Assembly: GCF_050003625.1 (NCBI RefSeq) | Contig: NC_134397.1 | Location: forward strand, 147,559,526 to 147,623,525 | Source: Haematobia irritans | Lineage: Eukaryota; Arthropoda; Insecta; Diptera; Muscidae | Reading direction: 5' to 3' | DNA: 64,000 nt | In this document: positions 46,791 to 57,837 of the stretch, one piece after another | How the letters are laid out: the number at the start of each line of letters is the position of its first letter | Position numbering within the stretch: position 1 is the stretch's first letter | Translations under genes and position numbers: made by a program | Notes under the pieces: model-generated | Databases searched by the model: none | What the model saw: only the letters and a program-made list of their open reading frames with translations | What the model was told of the DNA's origin: nothing

Positions 46791-47105
46791 CGCACCTTCG
46801 CACACTCTACGCGGACCTACCAGGCAACCACGTTTAGACGAGACGACCCGTTGACCCGACACAGACGACGGACTGAGATCCTCACAAACCACCAGCACCC
46901 CGAGCCAGAAGCCGAATCGATCTCAGACCACTCGCCGCAACTCAGCTAGCTATCCCTGAGACCACGTTCACGACCGCCTAGCAGAGGACACCGCCGTTGG
47001 ACGCAGTGCTGTTCCAGGTCACGTCCGCGACGCAGCCACCGCCAACCTAGCGTCTATTACTACCAACATTTGATTGTAACCGAATTCTGCTGAACTCCAA
47101 AACAT
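46791..47105 (+). other. GC-rich non-coding-looking segment, unassigned
   Basis: It follows the tandem array without a break and contains ACGAGACGACCCGTTGACCC and CCACCGCCAACCTAGCGTCT. No long frame is open. It ends near AACTCCAAAACATAAAGAGA just before a family C head. It may be the non-coding part (LTR or untranslated region) of a retroelement, but I see no defining ends. Confidence 0.4.
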
Positions 47106-47833
47106 AAAGAGAGAAAAAACAAGTATATACGGCCGCACGTTCGGCCAGGCCGAATCTTATGTACCCACCACCATGGATTGCGTAGAAACTTCTACGAAAG
47201 ACTATCATCCACAATCGAATTACTTGGGTTGTGGTATCTTAAAACTTCTTAACATCGTTTTCTAAATTTTGATTTAGTCCATACATGGTATATATTAGAA
47301 AAAAAGTTATGTATAGTTAAGTCTACAAATAATTACGAATCGATATGGGCTTTTTGTACGTAGAGAGCCAAAATTGAAATATGGGGGTCGCTTATATCGG
47401 GGCTATATACAGTTATGAACTTGATATGGACCAATTTTTGTGTGATTGGGGATCGATTTATCTGAGGGCCATATATAACTATAGACCGATATGGACCTAG
47501 TTAGGCATGGTTGTTAACGACCATATACTAGCACAATGTACCAAATTTCAACTCACTCGGATGAAATTTGCTCCTCCAAGAGGTTCCAAAACCAAATCTC
47601 GGGATCGGTTTATATGTACGATTATGGACTGATATGGACCACTTTTGGCGTGGTTGGTAAATATCATATACTACCACCACGTACCAAATTTTAAGCAGAT
47701 TGGATGAATTTTGCTTCTCCAAAAGGCACTGGAGGTCAAATCTGGGGATCGGTTTATATGGGAGCTATATATAATTATGGACTGATAGGAACCAATTCCT
47801 GCATGGTTGGTGGATACCATATACTAACATCAC

Positions 47834-47897
47834 AATGGACTGAATAGTCTAAGTGAGCCTGAATCTTAATCGGGCTGCCACTTTAACCTAACCTAAC
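47834..47897 (+). mobile_element. 5'-truncated SINE with 10-bp target duplication
   Basis: Only the 3' end is present: AATGGACTGAATAGTCTAAG, CGGGCTGCCACTTTAACC and a CTAAC tail. CTAACATCAC flanks it at 47824-47833 and 47898-47907. It is the same tail as in the SINE at 1692-1987, and 5' truncation is typical of LINE-mediated insertion. Confidence 0.85.
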
Positions 47898-48134
47898 CTA
47901 ACATCACGTACCAAATTCCAACCGAATGGGAAGAATTTTACTCTTCCAAGGGGCTCTGGAGGTCAAATCTGGGGATCGGTTTATATGGGGCCTATATATA
48001 ATTATAGACCGATATCGACCAATTTTTGCATGGGAGTTTGAGGCCATATATTAACACCACGTACCAAATTTCAACTGAATCAGATGAATTTTGGTCTTCC
48101 AAGAGGTCCCGGAGGTCAAATCTGGTGATCGGTT

Positions 48135-48965
48135 TATATGGGGGCTATATATAATTATGAACCGATGTGGACCAATTTTTGCATGGTTGCTAGAGACCAT
48201 ATACTAACATCATGTACCAAATTTCAGACGGATCGGATGAAATTTGCTTCTCTTGGAGGCCACGCAAGCCAAATCGGGGGATCGGTTTATATGGGGGCTA
48301 TATATAATTATGGACCGATGTGGACCAATTTTTGCGTGGTTGTTAGAGACCATATACTAACACCATGTACCAAATTTCAGCCGGATCGGATGAAATTTGC
48401 TTCTCTTAGAGGCCTCGCAAGCCAAATCGGGGGATCAGTTTATGTGGGGGCTATATATAATTATGGACCGATGTCGACCAATTTCTGCATGGTTTTTAAA
48501 GACCATATACTAACACCATATACCAAATTTCAGCCGGATCGGATGAAATTTGCTTCTCTTAGAGACCATATACTAACACCATGTACCAAATTTCAGCCGG
48601 ATCGGATGAAATTTGCTTCTCTTAGAGGCCTCGCAAGCCAAATCGGGGGATCGGTTTATATGGGGGCTATATATAATTATGAACCGATGTGGACCAATTT
48701 TTGCATGGTTGTTAGAGACCATACACTAACATCATGTACCAAATTTCAGCCGGATCGGATGAAATTTGCTTCTCTTAGAGGCCTCGCAAGCCAAATCAGG
48801 GGATCGGTTTATATGGGGGCTATATATAATTATGCACCGATGTGGACCAATTTTTCCATGGTTGTTAGAGACCATATACCAACACCATGTACCAAATTTC
48901 AGCTGGATCGGATGAAATTTGCTTCTCTTAGAGGCCTCGCAAGCCAAATTTTGGGGTCCGTTTAT
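48135..48965 (+). repeat. Family C 153-bp array with a 63-bp internal duplication
   Basis: The TATATGG landmark recurs at 48135 and 48288 and onward at 153 bp. At 48501-48563 and 48564-48626 the stretch GACCATATACTAACACCATN... is tandemly duplicated, adding 63 bp (21 codons). One frame stays open from 48138 to 49370 (410 codons), through the array and past the hairpin, with VYMGAIYNYGPMWTN repeated. Because adjacent units are very similar, an open monomer gives an open array, so length alone is weak evidence for coding. Confidence 0.87.
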
Positions 48966-49241
48966 ATGGGGTCTATACGTAAAAGTGGACCGATATGGCC
49001 CATTTACAATACCATCCGACCTACATCAATAACAACTACTTGTGCCAAGTTTCAAGTCGATAGCTTGTTTCGTTCGGAAGTTAGCGTGATTTCAACAGAC
49101 GGACGGACGGACATGGTCAGATCGACTCAGAATTTCACCACGACCCAGAATATATATACATTATGGGGTCTTAGAGCAATATTTCGATGTGTTACAAACG
49201 GAATGACAAAGTTAATATACCCCCCATCCTATGGTGGTGGG

Positions 49242-49364
49242 TATAAAAACAAAATCCACATCTTTTATCTACTCGGGTCTTGCGAATATAAATTTTCTGT
49301 GACGAACCCTGTCTCCCGCGAGTATACCCCAGCATACCAGGGGAAAACTGTCGTTACAGTGGAC
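49242..49364. other. Foreign segment between C and B elements, possible tiny LTR-like piece
   Basis: Positions 49298-49358 begin TGTGACGAACCCTGTCTCCC and end AAAACTGTCGTTACA. TGTGACGA and TCGTTACA are inverted with one mismatch, as at the edges of an LTR. It is GC-richer than its flanks. No polypurine tract, primer site or target duplication is evident, so this is only a suggestion. Confidence 0.3.
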
Positions 49365-49692
49365 GAATAAAAACTACGGTTTCTAGAAGCCCAAGACCCC
49401 AAATGGGGAGATCGGTTTATATGGGAGCTAGATAAAACCCTGGATCTTTGAACTTGGCCTGCCTCCAGAAAAAAGACAAATCTGTAGCAAATTTCAGGAC
49501 GATAGCACCATTATTGAAGACTGTACCGTGATTACAACAGACAGGCAGGCGGACATGCTTATATCGTCTTACAATTTCTCCCTTATCAAGAATATATATA
49601 CTTTATATAGTCTGTAATCGATATTTCGATATGTTACAAACGGAATGACAAACTTATTGTACCATACCATCACCATTCTATGGTGGTGGGGA
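49365..49692 (+). mobile_element. Family B HINE-like element, 3' end
   Basis: AAACTACGGTTTCTAGAAGC, GACAGGCAGGCGGACATGC, AATATATATACTTTATATAG and a hairpin ending CTATGGTGGTGGGGATC. The final TATAA is mutated. Confidence 0.78.
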
Positions 49693-50049
49693 TCTAAACT
49701 GATTTTTTAAGCTTTATTTAACTGGGTACTAGAGCAAAAATAACGCCATGGCATTAAAATGGCCTTTACATTTCATTGCTTAAAATGCATAAATTAATTA
49801 AGCATCATTCATTAATCACCTTGGTTCATTACATATTGCATCTGTAGTCCTCACATATGTTACTCTTTTTCTCTTTCTCTATCAATATATACAATTAAGT
49901 TGGCAATTACAGTGTTGCCAATAGTTTGTTGAACTTTTCCCCCCCCAAAAAAAAAAAAAAAAACAAAATGGTTCTAGATATTTTTTCGTCAAAATTTAAA
50001 TCATTTGTACACTTTTATTTTACTCTGTTTTTAATCTATTTGAAACGAA
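49693..50049. other. Spacer ending in a hAT-like end
   Basis: Positions 49693-49909 show no gene. CAGTGTTGCCA at 49910-49920 looks like the hAT-type end at 22343 and 35418. A C-run/A-run (49939-49965) and AAAATGGTTCTAGATATTTT follow, as in the 22343 copy. The partner end is absent; the next family C head begins at 50050. Confidence 0.45.
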
Positions 50050-51702
50050 ACAAGTATATACGGCCGTAAGTTCGGCCAGGCCGAATCTTATGTACCATTC
50101 ACCATGGATTGCGTAGAAACTTCTACTAAAGACGGTCATCCACAATTAAATTACTTGGGTTGCGGCCGATGGCAAGGCATCTTAAAACATCTTAACATCA
50201 TCTTCTAAATTGTAAGTTAGTCCATGCGGGATATATAGTAGACAAAAGAAATGTCGATTAAATACCTATCCATTCAGTTCTTGACCGGTATATATTGGGA
50301 AGAAACAACTACGATCCGATATGAAGTTATGTGCTGTAATTATAGAGGCAGAACTGAAATATGGGGGTCGCTTTATATGGGGCTATATACAATTATGAAC
50401 ACGGGTCTACTAAAAATGACTTGACGTTTTGGAAGATTTTGCAAAATATTCCTCTCCAACTATGAAATGCTTCATAAATTTTCAATAGAAATAATATTTT
50501 GACAAAATTTTCTACAGAAATAAAATTCGGACGAAATTTTCTATAGATATACAATTTTGACAAAATTTTCTGTAGAAATAAATTTTTGACAAAATTTTGT
50601 ATAGAAATTATATTTTGACAAAATTTCCCAAAGGCATAAAATGTTGACAAAATATTCTATAGAAATAAAATTTTTACAAAATTTTCCATAGAAACATACA
50701 ATTTTCTATGGCAATAAAATTTTGGTAGATTATTTTTGGATCGAGTGGCAATCGTGATTTTTCTGTGATTGAGGATCGGTTTATTTGGGGGCTATATATA
50801 ATATAGATCGATACGGACCAATTTGGGCATGGTTGTTATCGGCCATGCACTAGCGAATCGTACCAAATTTCAACCAGATCGGATGAATTTGGCCCTTTCA
50901 AGAGGCCCCGGAGGTCATATCCGGGGATCGGGCTATATATAATAATGCACCGATATGGACCAATTATTGCATGGTTGTTACAGACCATATATTAACACCA
51001 CGTGCTAAGTTTCAACCGGATCGGATGAATTTTGCTTCTCCAAGAGGCTCCGGAGATCAAATCTGGGGATCGGTTTATATAAGTACTATATATAATTATG
51101 GACCGATATGGACCAATTCTGGCATGGTTATTAGAGACTATATACCAACACCATGTACCAAATGTCAACCGGATAAGATAAAATTTGTTTCTCTTAGAGG
51201 CTCCGCAAGCCAAATCTGAGGATCGGTTTATATGGGGGCTATATATAACTATGGACCGATGTGGACCAATTTTTGCATGGTTGTTAGACACATCAATGTA
51301 CCAAATTTCAGCCGGATCGGATAAAATTTGCTTTTCTTTGAGGCTCCGCAAGCCAAATCTGGGGATCGGTTTATATGGGGGCTATATATAATTATGGACT
51401 GATGTGACCCAATTTTTGCATGGTTGTTAGAGACCATATACTAACACCACGTACTAAATTTCAGCCGGATAGGTTGAAATGTGCTTCTGTTAGAGGCTCC
51501 GCAAGCCAAATCTGAGGGTCCGTTTATATGGGGGCTATAAGTAAAAGTGGACCGATATGGCCCATTTGCAATACCATCCGACCTACAACAATAACAACTA
51601 CTTGCGCCAAGTTTCAAGTCGATAGCTTGTTTCGTTCGGAAGTTAGCGTGATTCAACAAGCGGACGGACATGCTTAGATCTACTCAGAATTTCACCACAA
51701 AG
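50050..51702 (+). mobile_element. Family C HINE-like element, 5' part of a C/B chimera
   Basis: The head is ACAAGTATATACGGCCGTAA, then the leader, a 29-bp satellite block, about five 153-bp monomers and CGGACGGACATGC (51661-51673). Right after AATTTCACCAC the sequence changes to the internal leader of family B at 51703. No hairpin of family C is present. Confidence 0.82.
50460..50755 (+). repeat. 29-bp satellite block inside a family C element
   Basis: About nine decayed monomers, ending TGGTAGATTATTTTTGGATC and GAGTGGCAATCGTG. It lies at the position in family C where 12165 and 55310 also hold satellite. Confidence 0.85.
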
Positions 51703-53297
51703 TTTCCTTTGAAATTTCAGGGGAGGTTTGATGCCAGATATTCTTCCAAGCAGAGCAGATCAACTAGTACACTTCCCGTAGATAGATTTAAAGATTTTAT
51801 CTATGAAAACTATATCAGATTCCCGATTTATAAGAACCATTTTTGTTTGAGTTTTACAGGAATCATGAACATCTCTTATATATGTGCAAGAAAATGATGA
51901 AATAACGCTTTGATTTGAAATCTACAGTTTGTAGATTTCCACCCCCATTATTTAGACGATTACGAGAAGTAAAGTCTGGAAATTTTACTTTCAGTTGCAA
52001 GCAGTTTTCATAATCAGTGCGCATTCTATACCCTCAAGAAGTGAAATCGGTCTATATAGAGGCCTTACCAAATGGACCGATAAAAACTAAATCCGATACA
52101 CTTTTTGTTGTCTTAAAATATTTCTAGATTTCAAATTTCAGGCAAATTGGATAAAAACTACGGTTTCTATAAGCCCAAACAATAAAATCATTTCTTGCAC
52201 ACCTATTTATAGTCCTACAAAACCTCCAGATTTTCAATTTCAGGAAAATTGGACAACTACTACGATTTCTACAAACCCAAAAAGTAAAATCGGAAGATCG
52301 GTCTATATGGGTGCTATACCAAACCATTGACCGATACTCACCATTTTTGGCACACCTCTTTATGGTCCTAAAACACTTCCAGATATCAAATTTCAGGCAA
52401 ATGGGATAAAAACTACGGATTCTAGAAGCCCAAGAAGTAAAAACGGGAAATCGGTCTATATGGGGACTATACCAAAACATGGACCGATACTCACCATTGT
52501 TGGCACAGCCTTTTATGGTCCTCAAGTAACTCTAGATTTCCCATTTCATGCAAATTGGATAAAAACTACGGATTCTATAAGTAAAATCGGGAGATCGCTC
52601 TATATGGGGGCTATACCAAAATATGGACCGATACTCACCATTTTTGGCACACCTCTTTATGGTTCTAAAATACCACTATTTAGATTTCAAACTTCAGCCA
52701 AATTGGATAAAAACTACGGATTCTAGAAACCCACGAAGTAAAATCGGGAGATCGGTCTATATGGGGTCTATACCAAAACATGAACCGATACTCACCATTT
52801 TTGGCACACCTCTTTATGGTTTCGAGAAATCCAAGGAGTTAAATCGGGAGATCGGTCTTATGGTGGCTATACTAAAACATGGACCGATACTCAACGATTT
52901 CGGCGCAACTCTTTATTGTCTTAAAATACTTCTAGATTTTAAATTTCAGGCAATGTGGATGAAAACTACGGTTTATATAAGCCCAAAACCTCAAATCGGG
53001 AGGTCGGTTTATATGGGGACTATATAAAAACCTGGACCGGTATAGCCCATCTTCGAACTTGACCTGCCTGCAGACAAAAGATGAGTTTGTGCAAACTTTC
53101 AGCACGATTGCTTCATTATTGAAGACTGTAGCGTGATTACAACAGACAAACAGACAGACGGACATGGTTATATCGTCTTAGAATTTCTCCCTGATCAAGA
53201 ATATATACACTTTACATAGTCGGAAATCGATATGTCGATGTGTTACAAATGGAATGACAAACTTATTATACCCCATTCTATGGTGGTGGGTATAAAA
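51703..53297 (+). mobile_element. Family B HINE-like element, 3' part of the C/B chimera
   Basis: It begins in the B leader (TTTGAAATTTCAGGGGAGGT), has about six monomers (CCAAAACATGGACCGATACT, TTTTTGGCACACCTCTTTAT), an ACAGACAAACAGACAGACGG tract near 53142 and a hairpin ending near 53297. One monomer lacks 9 bp (52457 to 52601 is 144 bp). Confidence 0.83.
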
Positions 53298-53552
53298 AGC
53301 GAGTTATAAAAAATTTAATTAAAAGAATTTCATATGTAACATAGTTAAAACAAGTATATACGGCCGTAAGTTCGGCCAGGCCGAAGCTTATGTACCCTCT
53401 ACCATGGATTGCGTAGAAACTTCTACTGAAGACTGTCATCCACAATCGAATTACTTGGGTTGCGGTAACACTTGCCGATGGTAAGGTCTCTTAAAACTTC
53501 CTAACACCGTAATATATACCACATAGTCCATACGTGGTATATATTAAACTAA

Positions 53553-55272
53553 ACAAGTATATACAGCAGTAAGTTCGGCCGGGCCGAATCTTAAATACCC
53601 ACCACCATGAACCAAATATTAGAGTTTGCTTTGAAATTTCAGGAGGGCTTGAGGACTTGAGGACACTTCCTGAAGATAAATTAAAAAATTTCACCTATGA
53701 GGACTATATCAGATTCTGGATTTATAAGAACCATTTTTATTTGAGTTTTAGAGGAATCATTAACATCTCTTGTAAGTGTGCAAGAAAATTATAAAATAAC
53801 GTCTTGAGTTGAAATCTTAAATCTGTATATTTTCACCCGAGAAGTAAAATCTGGAAATTTTACATTGAGTTTCAAGCAATTTTCATGATCAGGACGCCTT
53901 CTATAACCTCAAGAAGTGAAGTCGGTCTATATATTACCAAAAGTACCGATAAAAACTTAATCCGATACACGTTTTTGTGAGCCTAAAATACCACAATATT
54001 TACAATTTCAAGCAAATCGGATAAAAACTAGGGTTTCTAGAAACCCAAGGAGTTAAATCGGGAGATCATTGTTATACTCACCGTTTTCGGCACACCTCTT
54101 TATGACCCGAAAATACCTCTAGATTTCCAATTTCAGGCAAATAGGATAAAAACTTCGGATTCTAGAAGCCCAAGAAGTAAAATCGGGATATCGGTCTATA
54201 TGGGCGCTATATCAAAACATGGACCGATACTCACCATTTGTGGCAAACCTCTTTATGGTCCTAAAATACCTATAAATTTCCAATTTCAGGCAATTTTTAT
54301 ATAAATTGCGGTTTCTATAAACCCAAGATGTAAAATCGGGAGATCGGTCTATATGGGGGCTATACCAAAACATGGAACGATACGGACCATTTTCCGCACA
54401 CCTTTTGATGGTCCTCAAGTACCTCTAGATTTTCAATTTCAGGCAAATTATATAAAAACTACGGTTTCTATAAGCCCAAGACCCCAAATCGGGAGGTCGG
54501 TTTATATGGGGACCATACCAAATCATGGACCGATGCTCACAATTGTTGGCACACCTCTTTACAGTTCTAAAGTACCTCTCGATATCCAATTTCAGGTAAA
54601 TTTGATAAAAACTGCTGTTTTTATAAGCCCAAGAAGTAAAATCGGGAGATCGGTCTATATGGGGGCTATACCAAAATATGGACCGATACTCACAATTTTT
54701 GGCACACGTATTTGTGGTCCCACAACACCTCTAGATTTCCAATTTCAGGTAAATTGAGTAAAAACTGCGGTCTCTATAAGCCCAAGAAGTAAAATCGGGA
54801 GATCGGTCTATATGGGGGCTATACCAAAACATGAACCGATACTCACCATTTATGGCACACCTCTTTATGGTCATAAAATACCTCTAGATTTAAAATTTCA
54901 TGCAAATTGAATAAAAACTACGATTTCTATACGCCCAAGACCCCAAATCTGGAGGTCGGTTTATATGGGGACTATATCAAAACCTGGACCAATATATCCC
55001 ATCTTCGAACTTGACCTGCCTGCAGACAAAAGACGAGCTTGTGCAAAATTTCAGCACGATTGCTTCATTATTGAAGACTGTATTACAACAGACAGACAGA
55101 CAGACAGTCAGACAGACAGACGGACAGACGGACATCGTTATATCGTCTTAGAATTTCTCCCTGATCAAGAATATATATACTTTATATAGTCGGAAATCGA
55201 TATTTCGATGTGTTACAAACGGAATGACAAACTTATTATACCCCCGTCACAATTCTATGGTGGTGGGTATAA
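53553..55272 (+). mobile_element. Family B HINE-like element, complete, nested in family C
   Basis: The head is ACAAGTATATACAGCAGTAA, GTTCGGCCGGGCCGAATCTT and CCCACCACCATGAA. Eight or so monomers show TATATGG landmarks at 54350, 54503, 54656, 54809 and 54962 (all 153 bp). The microsatellite is GACAGACAGACAGACAG (55090-55134) and the hairpin TTATACCCCCGTCACAATTC...GGTGGGTATAA ends near 55272. Comparison with the unoccupied leader (ATTAAACTCAAAAAGG at 12115) shows no target duplication, as for rolling-circle elements. Confidence 0.88.
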
Positions 55273-55309
55273 AAAGGCCGATTAAATACGTATATAATTA
55301 AGTTTAAAG

Positions 55310-55795
55310 TTTTTAAAGAAATACAATTTTGACAACATTTTCTATAGAAGTAAAATTTGGAAAAAAAATTCTATAGAAATAAATTTTGGATAATATTTTC
55401 TATAGAAATAAAATTCTGCCAAAATTTTCTATAGAAATAAAATTTTGACAAAATTTTCTATAGAAATAAAATTTTGACAAATTTTCTATAGAAATAAAAT
55501 TTTGACAAAATTTTCTATAGAAATAAAATTTTGACAAAATTTTCTATAGAAATAAAATTTTGACAAAATTTTCTATAGAAATAAAATTTTCTATATAAAT
55601 AAAATTTTGACAAAATTTTCTATAGAAATAAAATTTTGACAAAATTTTCTATAGAAATAAAATTTTGACAAAATGTTCTATATAAATAAATTTTGACAAA
55701 ATTTTCTATAGAGTTAAATTTTGACAAAATTTTCTATAGAAATAACATTTGGACAATGTTTTCTATAAAAATAAAATTTTTTGTAGAGTATTTTT
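55310..55795 (+). repeat. 29-bp satellite block inside family C
   Basis: About 16 monomers; the central ones are nearly perfect TTTTGACAAAATTTTCTATA GAAATAAAA. The block ends TGTAGAGTATTTTTGGCTCT...GTGGCAACCATG (to 55813). Confidence 0.9.
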
Positions 55796-56854
55796 GGCTC
55801 TAGTGGCAACCATGATTATGAACCGATAAGGACCAATTTTTGTGTGATTGAGGATCGCCTATATATAACTATAGACCGATATGGACCAATTTTGGCATGG
55901 TTATTAGCGGCCTTAATTGCAAATTTTAACCGGATGGGATGAATTTTGCTCCTCTAAGAGGGTCCGGAGATCAAATCTGAGGAACGGTTTATATGGGGGC
56001 TATATATAATTATGGACCGATATGGACCAATTCTTGCGTGTTTGTTTGAGACCACATTCCACGGTCCAAATTTCAACCGGATCGGATGAATTTTGCTCCT
56101 CTAAGAGGCTCCGGAGTCAAATCTGGGGATCGGCATATATGGGGGCTATATATAATTATGGACCGATGTGGTCCAATTTTTGCATGGTTGTTAGAGACCA
56201 TATACTAACACCATGTACCAAATTTCAGCCGAATCGGATGAAATTTGCATCTCTTAAAGTAATCGCAAGCCAAATTTGGTGGTCCGTTTATATGGGGGCT
56301 ATACGTAAAAGTGGACCGATATGGACCAATTTTTGCATGGTTGTTAGAGACAATACACTAACACCGCGGACAAATTTCAATCTGATTGGATGACTTTTGC
56401 TCCTCTAAGAGGCTCCGGAGGTCAAATCTGGGGATATGGGGCTATATATAATTATGGAGCGATGTGGACCAATTTTTGCATGGATGTTAGAGAGCATATA
56501 CTAACACCATGTACCAAATTTCAGCCGGATCGGATGAAATTTGCTTCTCTTAGAGCAATCGCAAGCCAAATTTGGGGGTCCGTTTATATGGGGGCTATAC
56601 GTAAAAGTGGATTTTCAATACCATTCGACCTACATCAATAACAACTACTTGTGCTAAGTTTCAAGTCGATAGCTTGTTTCGTTCGGAAGTTAGCGTGATT
56701 TCAACAGACGGACGGACGGATGTGCTCAGATCGACTCAGAACTTCACCACGACTCAGAATATATATACTTTATGGGGTCTTAGAGCAATATTTCGATGTG
56801 TTACAAACGGAATGACAAAGTTAATATACCCCCATCCTATGGTGGAGGGTATAA

Positions 56855-57837
56855 TAAAGAAAAAATTTTCGATACGATTAAAAGTTTGGATCGCGGCATT
56901 CGATCGAAATTTTATGCAATTTCTCTAGCATTGCTAACAGCAAAAAGCGAAGCAGAACAAAATGAAACGACAAAATTAAGTTAGCGGCACAAAATTGAAT
57001 GTAGAAAAACACATGTTTTTTTTTAAATTTCAAAGTAAAAAGTAAATTGTATTGCATTATATCTTGTGGACCCATATCTCTTTTTACATTCCTCCGCATT
57101 CCTTCCTAATTGGAGGATGAGATGAATATAAAATAATTCGGCGAGAAATAAGGAATAAAAGTGCACATTGTTATTGGTGCAAATACATGGGTTTGAAATG
57201 GTGTGCACTGTTAGAAAGTCACCTTTGGAGGCTCAATGGTCGATTTCGGCTGACGAAGGAGGCGTTCAAATGGAAAATAATTTTTGGTGGCATGTTAACG
57301 TCAATTCTATCGCTTTACAATTGTATGCCGTTGTAAAACTTTTTGCCAGTGGAAGCCTTCATCATTCGCTAACGGTAATTGGTTGATCACAATCTCTTGG
57401 ATATCGATCTAGCATGTGCACTTTATATATGGTTCTTTGCCAAGCTAGGATGCTCGCTCCCGAACTCGACTATGACCAATTTTTGGTTAACTTTTATAGG
57501 AGTTGCATTAGTCCTAAATATTCAAAATATGTTCTTATATGTAAATTTACTACAAATTACCATGAATTCGCATTAAAACTAATATATTTACTATTCCTAT
57601 ATGGCGAAGACAATGTAAAAAGCAAGTAAAAAATGTTTTACCATTGCAATTTACAAATCTAAAAAATTGTCGATCAAAAAACTCAATATCGACTCCGGTG
57701 ATCCGAAAAATTTAGATTTCGATCAACATTTCTCGATATCGAATGCCGTGATTAGCCCCCAGTTTAATTAAAATTTTCTCTTTCTAATCTGGGTCAGCTC
57801 ATAGTCTTTTCGTCGGATCATGCCATATTCCGTGTAC
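56855..57837. other. Single-copy spacer
   Basis: No gene, repeat family or inverted repeat is recognised. Frames of 60-75 codons have no domain. Confidence 0.5.

Larger units (their letters stand above)
47118..49241 (+). mobile_element. Family C HINE-like element, complete ends
   Basis: The head is ACAAGTATATACGGCCGCAC, then CCACCACCATGGATTGCGTA. There is no 29-bp satellite in this copy: ATGGGGGTCGCTTATATCGG follows directly, showing the uninterrupted form. A truncated SINE sits at 47834-47897. The array is followed by GACGGACGGACGGACATGG (49099-49117) and the hairpin ATACCCCCCATCCTATGGTG...GGGTATAA ending at 49241. Confidence 0.87.
53350..56854 (+). mobile_element. Family C HINE-like element split by a complete family B element
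   Basis: Positions 53350-53550 hold the C head and leader to TATTAAACT. The C leader resumes at about 55271 (AAAAAGGCCGATTAAATACG), exactly as it continues in the copy at 12105-12160. The rest carries satellite (55310-55795), monomers, GACGGACGGACGG (56708-56720) and the hairpin ATACCCCCATCCTATGGTGG...GGGTATAA to 56854. Confidence 0.87.

Noticed and set aside
48138..49370. A 410-codon open frame could be a novel repeat protein
   Set aside because: It runs through a HINE-like tandem array and past its hairpin into foreign sequence. The period is 51 codons so one open monomer opens the array, and related families have stops in the equivalent frame. Kept only as a testable finding.
49939..49965. 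C-run followed by A-run as a LINE or SINE poly(A) tail
   Set aside because: No LINE or SINE body precedes it; it lies inside a hAT-like end.
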